A stretch of DNA of 64,000 bases, taken from the NCBI RefSeq assembly GCF_014699005.1, contig NZ_JACWZY010000003.1, forward strand, positions 62,001 through 126,000. The letters are read 5' to 3'. Positions 53,544 to 61,600 of this stretch are shown here, in pieces. The notes below the pieces were generated by a model. It saw only the letters and a list, made by a program, of their open reading frames with translations. It was not told the DNA's origin and made no database searches. The translations under genes and the position numbers were made by a program. The stretch is from Spirosoma profusum. GTDB lineage: Bacteria > Bacteroidota > Bacteroidia > Cytophagales > Spirosomataceae. Each line of letters starts with the position of its first letter. Position 1 is the stretch's first letter.

Positions 53544-54983
53544 ATGCTGTTTAGTTCAGCAATCTTTCTGTTTCTTTACCTGCCTGCTTTCCTGCTCATC
53601 TATTACGTACTACCCAAACACTGGCATAACGCCTTTTTGTTTGCGGCCAGTCTGGTTTTTTATGCATGGGGCGAAGGTCCGGTTGTGTTAATCCTGCTGC
53701 TTTCGGCATTCATCAACTACGTAGCGGGCAGACTTATCGAGCAGGGGAAACGGAAGCAGGGTTTGTGGCTGTCGCTGATTGGTAGCTTATCGTTACTTTT
53801 TTACTTTAAATACACCAACTTTTTCGTCGATTCAGTACGTGGTTTTGCCGAGGCTTTTACGCTGCCCATTTCCGAGAGTTTATCATTGGGCCAGATTGCG
53901 TTGCCCATCGGTATCAGTTTTTACACCTTCCAGGGAATTTCCTACACACTCGATATTTACTGGGGACGTATCAAAGCCAACAAAAGCTTTATCGATTACG
54001 CGACCTACGTAGCAATGTTTCCCCACCAGATTGCTGGCCCAATTGTTCGTTACGCCGACATTGCCCCCGAACTGGCCGATCGTACTACGACCATCGAAAA
54101 ATTTGGCGTTGGGGCCGAACGATTTATTCTGGGGTTAGCCAAGAAAGTGTTGCTGGCCAATACGTTCGCGAGTCTGGCCGATACCATTTTTACCGCACCA
54201 CCCGATAGTTATCCAACAGCAACGGCCTGGCTGGGTATTCTGGCGTATTCGCTTCAGATTTACTTCGATTTCTCAGGCTATTCCGACATGGCGATTGGCC
54301 TGGGTAAAATGGTTGGGTTCGATTTTAAAGAAAATTTCAATTACCCCTACATTTCCCGGTCGATTCAGGATTTCTGGCGTCGCTGGCATATTTCGCTGTC
54401 GAGCTGGTTTCGCGATTACGTGTATATTCCGCTGGGTGGTAATCGGGGAAGCAAAGCCCGAACGTATCGAAACCTGCTGATCGTGTTTTTCGTGACCGGT
54501 CTCTGGCACGGAGCAAGCTGGAATTTCATTTTCTGGGGATTATATCACGGTTTGTTTCTCCTGATCGAGCGGGCTGGTTTGGGCAAACTTCTGGAACGTA
54601 TCTGGGCACCCATTGCGCACGCCTATACATTGCTGGTTGTGTTGATTGGCTGGGTGTTTTTCCGGGCCGAGACGTTTTCGGCTGGCGTTACGTATCTGAA
54701 AAAAATGCTCGGTTTGTCTTCCTCGGCTACGTCGACCTTTGCCTATCCGCCCTCATATTTTATAAATGCTGAGTTGCTCGTTACATTGTTGCTGGGTATT
54801 GTTTTCGCAACACCCATTTTCCCGATGTTTCAGCGTTGGTGGGAGCGTTTGCTGGCGCGTCTGGCATCCACGCGCTTCCTGTTCGATTCGGCATACGTAG
54901 TGGGGTTGTTTGGATTATTTGTTTTAGCGGTGATGTATCTGGCCGCCGATACGTACAATCCGTTTATTTATTTTCGATTTTAA
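53544..54983 (+). CDS. MBOAT family O-acyltransferase (AlgI-like)
   Basis: The start is ATG 53544 (MLFSSAIFLFLYLPAFLLIY), the standard AlgI/DltB opening; the frame runs further upstream but without family sequence. The 479-residue product has about ten membrane helices and the MBOAT signatures ALPIGISFYTFQGISYTLD, FPHQIAGPIVRYADI, DFWRRWHISLSSWFRDYVY and the active-site region GLWHGASWNFIFWGLYHG with the conserved His. AlgI-type proteins pass acetyl groups across the inner membrane to a periplasmic SGNH partner. Two such partners follow, the first 14 bases downstream. Confidence 0.95.
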   Translation: MLFSSAIFLFLYLPAFLLIYYVLPKHWHNAFLFAASLVFYAWGEGPVVLILLLSAFINYVAGRLIEQGKRKQGLWLSLIGSLSLLFYFKYTNFFVDSVRGFAEAFTLPISESLSLGQIALPIGISFYTFQGISYTLDIYWGRIKANKSFIDYATYVAMFPHQIAGPIVRYADIAPELADRTTTIEKFGVGAERFILGLAKKVLLANTFASLADTIFTAPPDSYPTATAWLGILAYSLQIYFDFSGYSDMAIGLGKMVGFDFKENFNYPYISRSIQDFWRRWHISLSSWFRDYVYIPLGGNRGSKARTYRNLLIVFFVTGLWHGASWNFIFWGLYHGLFLLIERAGLGKLLERIWAPIAHAYTLLVVLIGWVFFRAETFSAGVTYLKKMLGLSSSATSTFAYPPSYFINAELLVTLLLGIVFATPIFPMFQRWWERLLARLASTRFLFDSAYVVGLFGLFVLAVMYLAADTYNPFIYFRF

Positions 54984-54997
54984 TTGACGCCTGGCAG

Positions 54998-56173
54998 ATG
55001 ACTCAAAAAACGTCAACCGAAGCAAACGTTCAGGCGAACCCGGCGGGTAGTGCTGGTTCACGGGCGCAACGCTACAAAGCCGTTGTGGTGAGCGTAGGTT
55101 TTGCCATCCTGCTCATCCTGCCCACGCTCGACCAATGGCTGAATTTGTCGGCTGGCTTTAAAAGTACCGAAAAGCGGATTCTGACGCCCTTTCCTACGTT
55201 TACGTTTCCGCGCGTACAAACTTTCATTGCTCAGTTTGGTCTGTATTATAAAGAGAATTTTGGCTGGCGGAATGCGCTGTTTTACCAATACAGTCAGTTC
55301 AAATACAAAGTGCTGGCTACGTCTCCCTTGCCCGAAAAAGTAGTAATGGGAAAAAATGGCTGGTTTTTCCCGGGAAATAGCGTCGGGCAGATTGTGGATC
55401 AGCATCGAGGTATCGATATTATTCGGCCTGATACGTTGGCATCCATAGCCCGCAATCTAAGTGAGCTTCAGCAGCAACTGGCGGCTCAGGGCGCTAAACT
55501 CTACGTACTGGTAGCGCCGGATTCATACACGATTTATCCTGAAAATGCTCCTGATAACCTGCAATTAAAACCCCAAACCTCCAACTTCGACCGGTTCAAG
55601 GCATACATGGCTCAGCATACGAACGTACCGGTAGTCGATGTGCGCGATTCGCTACGTGCCGCCAAAACCGAACGGGTTATTTACTGCCAGACTGATACGC
55701 ACTGGAACGATTACGGCTCCATGATTGCGTCGTTAGGTCTTGCCGAGCGCGTTCGTCAGGATTTTCCGAAGATGCCAAAACCAACCCGAAGTGATTACAG
55801 CGTGACGCCCTTCACTGGAGCCGGTGGCGATTTAGTGACCATGATTGCGCTGAATCGGGAATTTATCGACTCGGTTAGCTACAAAGTGACGCCCGCTCCG
55901 TACCTGCGCACCCGCCAAACCGAAACTACCGAAAACATCGAAGTTGGCTTACCCACACAACGATTTGTTAGTAAGAATAGCGAAGCGCCTAAACTATTGC
56001 TGATCGGCGATTCGTTCAGTTTTTCGATGAATCAGTTTATACCGGGTTATTTTCGGGAGACGTACATCGTGCGCACTCACCATTTTGACCGGAAACTGCT
56101 CAGTAAGGAGCGGCCCAACGTAGTAGTTTTAGAAATTGTTGAACGTAACATTGGCATGCTGGGGCAGCTGTAA
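54998..56173 (+). CDS. AlgJ/AlgX-like SGNH acetyltransferase partner, first copy
   Basis: The start is ATG 54998, 14 bases after the MBOAT stop. The 391-residue product has one N-terminal membrane anchor (AVVVSVGFAILLILPTLDQW) and the AlgJ/AlgX catalytic domain: FGWRNALFYQYSQFKYKVL, GKNGWFFPGNSVGQIVDQHR, LYVLVAPDSYTIYPENAP, the Asp-His motif TDTHWNDYGSM and the Ser block LLLIGDSFSFSMNQF. Together with the MBOAT protein it would O-acetylate a surface polysaccharide. The second copy starts seven bases after its stop. Confidence 0.9.
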   Translation: MTQKTSTEANVQANPAGSAGSRAQRYKAVVVSVGFAILLILPTLDQWLNLSAGFKSTEKRILTPFPTFTFPRVQTFIAQFGLYYKENFGWRNALFYQYSQFKYKVLATSPLPEKVVMGKNGWFFPGNSVGQIVDQHRGIDIIRPDTLASIARNLSELQQQLAAQGAKLYVLVAPDSYTIYPENAPDNLQLKPQTSNFDRFKAYMAQHTNVPVVDVRDSLRAAKTERVIYCQTDTHWNDYGSMIASLGLAERVRQDFPKMPKPTRSDYSVTPFTGAGGDLVTMIALNREFIDSVSYKVTPAPYLRTRQTETTENIEVGLPTQRFVSKNSEAPKLLLIGDSFSFSMNQFIPGYFRETYIVRTHHFDRKLLSKERPNVVVLEIVERNIGMLGQL

Positions 56174-56180
56174 CGATACG

Positions 56181-57281
56181 ATGAATAAAACCCGAACACG
56201 TATCATTGCTTTTGTTTTTGTGACCTTGCTGATTTTGCCGGTACTCGACCAGCTAGTTGGTTTATCAAACCGATTCAGTAGCACCGAAAACCGGGCTGTT
56301 AGCAACCGACCGGCTTTACATTTCCCGCACGTTCGTACGTTCGTCAAGCAATTTGATCAGTACTATAAAGAGAATTTTGGCTGGCGGAATGCGCTGTTCT
56401 ACGTCTACAGTCGCTGGAAATTCAAAATATTGGGTGAATCGCCATTGCCCGAAAAAGTGGTTGTGGGCAAAAACGGCTGGTTTTATCTCGGCAACAGCTA
56501 CAACCGGGTTGTCGACCAGCACCGGGGAATCTATCCGCTTTCGGCAGACTCTGCACGTATCATTGCCGACCATCTAACCCGCCGACAGCAGGAATTAGCA
56601 CGTAGCGGCATTCGATTATACGTATTGATCGCTCCGGATTCGCACTCAATCTATCCTGAAAACTTACCCGATCACCTTCAACCGAGCTCGAATCCGTCTC
56701 GGCTGGACGTACTACGTCAGGCGATGGCTTCCACTACGTTGCCGTTTCTGGATATCCGTGATACGTTACGAGCCGCCAAAAATGGGCACGTAGTATACAA
56801 TCAGACCGATACGCACTGGAATGATTACGGTACGCTGGTTGGATGCGCGGCCTTGCTCAACCGAATCCGACAGGATTTTCCGTCGATGCCACCGGTACGT
56901 TTGTCCAACTATAACATTGAGCAGCAACGGGGCGGGGGCGGTGATCTAGTGACGATGCTGACGCTTCAGCAGGAAATTAAAGATCCTGTTTTCTACTACA
57001 TTACGTTCCCCGAAAAACTGGAAGGTCGTAAACTCGCCACGGTGCCAAACGACCGTTTCGGTTATGCTTCAACCCGAATTGCTGGCTCCGGTACCAATCG
57101 ACTCCTGCTGATTGGCGATTCTTTCAGCCACAGCATGATGCACTACATGCCCGGTTATTTTCAGGAATCTTTTTTCATGCGCGACGACCGCCTGGAAACG
57201 TCTGTTTTAAAATCCGAACGCCCTGATATTGTTGTGCTTGAAGTTGTTGAACGTAACATCAGCAAGCTCGCTACGTTCTAA
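56181..57281 (+). CDS. AlgJ/AlgX-like SGNH acetyltransferase partner, second copy
   Basis: It has 366 residues from ATG 56181. Anchor IIAFVFVTLLILPVLDQLVG, then the same domain: FGWRNALFYVYSRWKFKIL, GKNGWFYLGNSYNRVVDQHR, LYVLIAPDSHSIYPENLP, TDTHWNDYGTL and LLLIGDSFSHSMMHY. Several stretches are nearly the same as in the first copy even at DNA level (the region around FGWRNALF), indicating fairly recent tandem duplication, while the C-terminal thirds differ more. Two partners for one MBOAT protein may give two acceptor specificities. Confidence 0.9.
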   Translation: MNKTRTRIIAFVFVTLLILPVLDQLVGLSNRFSSTENRAVSNRPALHFPHVRTFVKQFDQYYKENFGWRNALFYVYSRWKFKILGESPLPEKVVVGKNGWFYLGNSYNRVVDQHRGIYPLSADSARIIADHLTRRQQELARSGIRLYVLIAPDSHSIYPENLPDHLQPSSNPSRLDVLRQAMASTTLPFLDIRDTLRAAKNGHVVYNQTDTHWNDYGTLVGCAALLNRIRQDFPSMPPVRLSNYNIEQQRGGGGDLVTMLTLQQEIKDPVFYYITFPEKLEGRKLATVPNDRFGYASTRIAGSGTNRLLLIGDSFSHSMMHYMPGYFQESFFMRDDRLETSVLKSERPDIVVLEVVERNISKLATF

Positions 57282-57296
57282 AGTTTCTAAGAGCCA

Positions 57297-57388
57297 TTTT
57301 TGTCATGCTGAGGAACGAAGCATCTTAAAGTCTCCTCACTTACTTATTTGGATGCCTTAAGATGCTTCGTTCCTCAGCATGACAAAAA
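57297..57388. repeat. Intergenic palindromic repeat, TGTCATGCTGAG family, copy B
   Basis: The arms (57297-57329 and 57356-57388) are near-perfect reverse complements of about 32 bases containing TGTCATGCTGAGGAACGAAG and CATCTTAA. It lies between convergent genes and probably also stops transcription. Confidence 0.85.
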
Positions 57389-57410
57389 TTGGGTTCTAAA
57401 CATAAGCAAA

Positions 57411-57450
57411 ATCCCGAATGGCAGAGGTCAACCATTCGGGATGCTATTTT
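57411..57450. terminator. Hairpin terminator between convergent genes
   Basis: The stem ATCCCGAATGG / CCATTCGGGAT (57411-57421, 57432-57442) has 11 perfect pairs, with a following TATTTTTC on the plus strand and A-rich sequence on the other side, so it can work in both directions. Confidence 0.8.
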
Positions 57451-57467
57451 TCACCTTTAGCTGTTGT

Positions 57468-58274
57468 TTATTTAATTGTTAGATCGGCTACAACCGGCAA
57501 GTGATCTGATGCGTATTGCTCATCAATGACGCGAGTCGATACGTTCTCAAACGCATCGCCCGACTTATACATCACAAAATCAATGACACGGTTCGGGTTT
57601 TTAACCGGGATGGTAAACCCGCATTCCTGACAGCTACGTACAAACGTTTTGTCGAAGTACTGAATAACCTTGCTGTCGGGGAGGGCATTGAAATCACCGG
57701 CCAGAATCATTGGGAGTTTTGAGTCGCCAAAATGCTTAATAATCAATTCGGACTGGATAGTTCGGTTTTCTTCTTTCAAATCCAGGTGTGTGCTGGCAAA
57801 GACAATTCTCTTCCCTTTTGCTACGTCGACCGTAATGGCCGCAATGGTACGTATTTCGCCCCCAATAGCTGGGTCAACAGGTAACGTGTAGCGCACACTT
57901 TCCAGAATCGGGAAGCGAGAGAGCACCGCTACGCCATAATCGCCACCCTGATGGTCGATGGCTTTCGAGAAGAAATAATGCATACCCGTCAGCCGCGCCA
58001 ACTCGTTCGCCTGATCGACACCTTTCCCTGAACGCTCGGTATTCACATCAACTTCCTGTAAAGCCACTAAATCAGGCTTTTCCTGATTGATAACGCGGGC
58101 AATTGCATCAACTTCGATGTTGTTTCCAGCCGATGGTGGGTTGCAATGGTGAATATTATACGTCATCACCCGAAGTTTCGCCGATTTTTGGTTGGTCAAC
58201 GTAACAGGGCGTACCGGACCTTCGTAAGCATACGTAGTGATGGAAATCAGGAAAAGAATAATTAGTTTTTTCAT
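57468..58274 (-). CDS. Exported endonuclease/exonuclease/phosphatase (EEP) family enzyme
   Basis: The 268-residue protein has a signal peptide (KKLIILFLISITTYAYEG). All EEP catalytic blocks are present: MTYNIHHCNP, LVALQEVDVNT (metal-binding Glu), FASTHLDLKEE (His-Asp), LAGDFNALPDS, VIDFVMY and the final SDHLPVVADL. The family splits phosphodiesters or phosphate esters in nucleic acids, sphingomyelin or inositol phosphates. Being exported and last in the SusC-SusD-phosphoesterase run, it fits a role in releasing phosphate from an external organophosphate; the substrate is inference. Confidence 0.9.
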   Translation of the reverse strand: MKKLIILFLISITTYAYEGPVRPVTLTNQKSAKLRVMTYNIHHCNPPSAGNNIEVDAIARVINQEKPDLVALQEVDVNTERSGKGVDQANELARLTGMHYFFSKAIDHQGGDYGVAVLSRFPILESVRYTLPVDPAIGGEIRTIAAITVDVAKGKRIVFASTHLDLKEENRTIQSELIIKHFGDSKLPMILAGDFNALPDSKVIQYFDKTFVRSCQECGFTIPVKNPNRVIDFVMYKSGDAFENVSTRVIDEQYASDHLPVVADLTIK

Positions 58275-58329
58275 TAAAGTAACGTTAATTATTTATGGAG
58301 TAAATATCTGATTAACAAAGTTATATCGG

Positions 58330-58370
58330 CATTTTTTATCATCCTGACGCAGGCAGGATGACAAAGAGTA
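58330..58370. repeat. Short hairpin related to the TGTCATGCTGAG repeats
   Basis: CATCCTG and CAGGATG arms around ACGCAGG, ending GATGACAAAGAG, resemble the ends of the longer palindromes. It follows the leftward phosphoesterase gene. Confidence 0.5.
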
Positions 58371-58387
58371 GCTACCCACAATTCACG

Positions 58388-59614
58388 TTACGTCCTTGCC
58401 TTCTTCGGGATTGTATATTTGCCTACTACTTCGCCGTCGTCACGTATCATTTTTAGATTTAGCTCTTTCGACGTAACGTGCAGTTTGATCAGCGTCCGAT
58501 TGCCTTCGAGTGGACCACCGCCTATTACGATGGGATAGTTGTGCGTCGCATCGGGGTCGTGCGTCGCGTACCGGTGCGTGTGACCCGAGATTTGGATGTC
58601 AATTTTACCCTTGTTCAGCAGCGGTCCAAACACTTTCTGGCAGTGCATCGGTCCGTGCCAATCGCCCGAATGGAAGGGCGAAATATGAATCAGCACAACG
58701 CGGAAGGGAGCCTTCTTGAACTCCGGGCTTTCAATTTCTTTCTCCAGCCACAGTTTCTGGGTTTCGCGGTATCGGTCGAAGGCCGATAAGCCACCGTACT
58801 CAACGCTATCGTCGGTTTTGTCTTCGCCCGAATCCAGAATCACGAAACGTACCGGCCCGCGCGTGAACGCGTAGTAGTATTTCTGATCCGGGTAAGCGTA
58901 GTAGGCCGGAATGTGCCGGGCGAAGCTGCCCCGGCATTCGTGGTTGCCCTGCGTTAGAATAAACGGCATTTCGGTCGCGAAAATATCGACCGTGGGCTTA
59001 ATCAGATGGTTGACCATCTGCTGTTCCTCCGTTACGTAGTCGAAGCAATCGCCATTGAACACCACAAAATCGTAATCACGCTTATTACCCGTGTAGCCGT
59101 GCCGGTAAAGCAGTTGCGGAATAATTTGAGGACGGTCGTGAATGTCGTTGAAAATAACCAGCTTGAATTCTTCCTCATTCTCCGCGGGCGTTTTGAAACC
59201 ATACAACGCACTACTAATGGTTTCGCCAAACTCCACTTTCGAAGCTTTATACCCCAAAACTTCGGTCGAAACTATTTTGTATTTGTGATTCGTTCCCGGT
59301 TTCAGGCCGGTCAGCGTAATTTTGTTGATACGGTTGTTCGCTTCGATGAGGCCGTTCGTATAACCAAACTCTCGCTTGCTGGTATAGTTTCCGTCGCCGT
59401 ATTCTACCCAACTGAAACAATTTTTGTGGGTAATCCACATGATAGTTACTTCATTGGTGCCCATATTCTGTAGATATGGCCCCACTACAAAATGATTTTG
59501 TTCATCGGCGCTTGCCGACGAAACCGGTTCGGCCAACGTAGCAGAGGCTGGGAGCAAACTAAGTGCGCCTATCTGCGACATTTTTTCAAGAAACGACCGT
59601 CTGTCTGATAACAT
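58388..59614 (-). CDS. Secreted metallophosphoesterase, purple acid phosphatase-like
   Basis: The 408-residue protein begins with a Tat-like leader (SDRRSFLEKMSQIGALSLLP). An N-terminal fibronectin-like domain (about 45-135, VTIMWITHKNCFSWVEYG) is typical of purple acid phosphatases. The metal site follows in order: FNDIHDRP, FNGDCFDYV, LTQGNHECRG, VVLIHISPFHSGDW and QISGHTHRYATH. The first motif reads D-x-H-D. It would release phosphate from organic esters outside the inner membrane. It sits between susD and the EEP gene on the same strand. Confidence 0.9.
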   Translation of the reverse strand: MLSDRRSFLEKMSQIGALSLLPASATLAEPVSSASADEQNHFVVGPYLQNMGTNEVTIMWITHKNCFSWVEYGDGNYTSKREFGYTNGLIEANNRINKITLTGLKPGTNHKYKIVSTEVLGYKASKVEFGETISSALYGFKTPAENEEEFKLVIFNDIHDRPQIIPQLLYRHGYTGNKRDYDFVVFNGDCFDYVTEEQQMVNHLIKPTVDIFATEMPFILTQGNHECRGSFARHIPAYYAYPDQKYYYAFTRGPVRFVILDSGEDKTDDSVEYGGLSAFDRYRETQKLWLEKEIESPEFKKAPFRVVLIHISPFHSGDWHGPMHCQKVFGPLLNKGKIDIQISGHTHRYATHDPDATHNYPIVIGGGPLEGNRTLIKLHVTSKELNLKMIRDDGEVVGKYTIPKKART

Positions 59615-59690
59615 ATTTGGAAGGATTTGGAAAGCGGTTAATCAGCAATAATGACAGCTCTAAATATTTAGATTCAACAGCTTAGAGTGA

Positions 59691-59782
59691 TTTTATCATG
59701 CTGAGGCACGAAGCATCTTAAAGATTCGTAACTCTCAGGTGCGGCTGCTTTAAGATGCTTCGTGCCTCAGCATGACAAAAAA
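59691..59782. repeat. Intergenic palindromic repeat, TGTCATGCTGAG family, copy C
   Basis: Arms 59691-59723 and 59748-59782 pair almost perfectly and match copy B except for GGCACG in place of GGAACG. It is located between susD and the phosphoesterase gene, inside what looks like one transcription unit, so it may weaken rather than end transcription. Confidence 0.85.
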
Positions 59783-59811
59783 ATCAGAACTATCAAAGAC
59801 CGTTCATCAGA

Positions 59812-61578
59812 CTACCAGTTCGGATTCTGTTTCAGTTTCGTGTTCAGTAACAGTTCCTGCGTTGGGATAGGGTAGAGGTAGTCGCGGGATTCGTTGAACT
59901 TCTTGTTAATATGCCCGTTCACTACAATGTTACCACCTTTGTTACCATTCTCAAGCAGGATTTCGCTGCCTAATTTAAGCACCTGGGCACCCGCTACAGT
60001 CGGTTTTGTTCCTTCGTAGATTACCAGATCGACTTTGCCGTTTTTGTCCAGATCGAAACTGCCGGGGCCGGGGAAATACATGCCTTTGAACACTTTAGTT
60101 AGCAGTTGACCTTCTTTCCAGCGAATGAGGTCGTCCCAGCGGAAGAAATTCTCCATAACCAGTTCGATACGTCGTTCCCGGCGGATTTCCAGAATAACAC
60201 CGACATTACTGCCGCTCAACTGTGTATACTGCTGCGCCTGATACGGGTCAGGATTGGCGTTGGCGGCTGCCAGGTTGATGTTCGGCATGCCAACCCGATC
60301 GCGGGTAAGTTTGGTCGAGATATCAAGATCGGCCTGGGTCAACGTACCACGTTCGGCTTTGGCTTCGGCGTAGTTCATCAAGACTTCGGCATACCGGAAA
60401 ATGGGCATGTCGGTAATGTCTTTGGTGAACGTATCCCACTTCGGGGCCGACACGAATTTGATGAGCTGATAACCCGTAACCGTTGCACCAAATTCAGGCG
60501 TCAGTGGCGTGGTTTCGCCGATACGTGTATACCCCGGCGTGCGAATCGTTTGCGACAGACGCGGATCGCGATTTTGCACTTCTTCCGCAAACTGCATCGT
60601 TTCGTAGCCTTTGATGTCGGTAAAACGCGTACCGTCGGCCATCAGGTAACTGTTCACCAGTTTCTTCTCCAAACCGGGCTTACCGTACGAAGCCGTCATG
60701 GTGTAGTAGTTCAGGTTGTGATAGACCTGTAATTCATCACTGAAATCACGCGCCAGAATCACCTCGTCCGGAATGGCGTTATCCGACGAAAACAGTTTCA
60801 TGTAAGCCGTCGACGGTGTGGCTTTATAGATGACGTAGCCGCTGTTTTTCATCAGATTGTCGGATGCCTCAATGCTGGCATCCAGAAATTTGTTCGCATC
60901 GGGCAGGCTAAATTCAGGATGGTATTTCCGGAAGGTTCCTTCATACAGACCGATTCTGGATTTCAGCGCAAGCGCTGTCCATTTCGTAATCGTATTGAGC
61001 TGGCGCGATGCATCGAGCGTAGCAATGGCGTTATTCACGTCGGCCATCACCGAATCCATCACCATCGTACGTGGGTCGCGGGCTTTGGTCAGCATATCCG
61101 CATCTGACATGTCAGCAGTACTACCATACCAAGGAACATCGCCAAAACGCTTTACCTTATTAAAATAAAAATAAGCGCGGAAAAAGCGAGCTAAACCATT
61201 ATACTTAGCAACGGCTTTTTTGTCAGGGCACTTTCCGGAATTAGCTAGAAAGTAATTTATATTTCGGAGATCAGCCCATCTCCAACCTCTTGCGTTGCTT
61301 TCAACATTACTAGGTGAGTTTGCATTTGCTTCGCTGGTCGGCACCACCCGTGTTCCCTGCAACTCGTCGCGGAGGCTGTTTTTTACTACGTTATCTACGT
61401 CTTCGTTATACACATCCTCGGCCGATGGCATGGCATTATAGAACGAATTCGTATACAAAAGAAGGTCATTCTCCGTGTTGAAGAACGTATTGGGCGAGAT
61501 GGCGTCCTCGGGCAATCGGTTCAGATCGCACGAAACCAAACCGATCGCAATGGCTATAAAACTGATTATTTTTTTCAT
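59812..61578 (-). CDS. susD: SusD/RagB family substrate-binding outer-membrane lipoprotein
   Basis: The 588-residue protein has a lipoprotein signal (IISFIAIAIGLVSCDLNRLP, Cys17). It carries the SusD N-terminal TPR-type region (NTENDLLLYTNSFYNAMPSA, RWADLRNINYFLANSGKCPD, RFFRAYFYFNKVKRFGDVPW) and the C-terminal RagB part (ILEIRRERRIELVMENFFRW, WKEGQLLTKVFKGMYFPGPG, RDYLYPIPTQELLLN). It captures substrate at the cell surface and forms a lid on the SusC barrel encoded 22 bases upstream. The symbol marks the family; the substrate is not starch by any evidence here. Confidence 0.95.
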   Translation of the reverse strand: MKKIISFIAIAIGLVSCDLNRLPEDAISPNTFFNTENDLLLYTNSFYNAMPSAEDVYNEDVDNVVKNSLRDELQGTRVVPTSEANANSPSNVESNARGWRWADLRNINYFLANSGKCPDKKAVAKYNGLARFFRAYFYFNKVKRFGDVPWYGSTADMSDADMLTKARDPRTMVMDSVMADVNNAIATLDASRQLNTITKWTALALKSRIGLYEGTFRKYHPEFSLPDANKFLDASIEASDNLMKNSGYVIYKATPSTAYMKLFSSDNAIPDEVILARDFSDELQVYHNLNYYTMTASYGKPGLEKKLVNSYLMADGTRFTDIKGYETMQFAEEVQNRDPRLSQTIRTPGYTRIGETTPLTPEFGATVTGYQLIKFVSAPKWDTFTKDITDMPIFRYAEVLMNYAEAKAERGTLTQADLDISTKLTRDRVGMPNINLAAANANPDPYQAQQYTQLSGSNVGVILEIRRERRIELVMENFFRWDDLIRWKEGQLLTKVFKGMYFPGPGSFDLDKNGKVDLVIYEGTKPTVAGAQVLKLGSEILLENGNKGGNIVVNGHINKKFNESRDYLYPIPTQELLLNTKLKQNPNW

Positions 61579-61600
61579 CTGATTTCGAATTGAAGTCGGA

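Noticed and set aside
59006..59473. A 155-codon open frame opposite the metallophosphoesterase
   Set aside because: It is a shadow of a gene with all catalytic motifs intact.
60106..60732. A 208-codon open frame opposite susD
   Set aside because: It is a mirror of a well-supported gene; its translation has no domain and no start signal.
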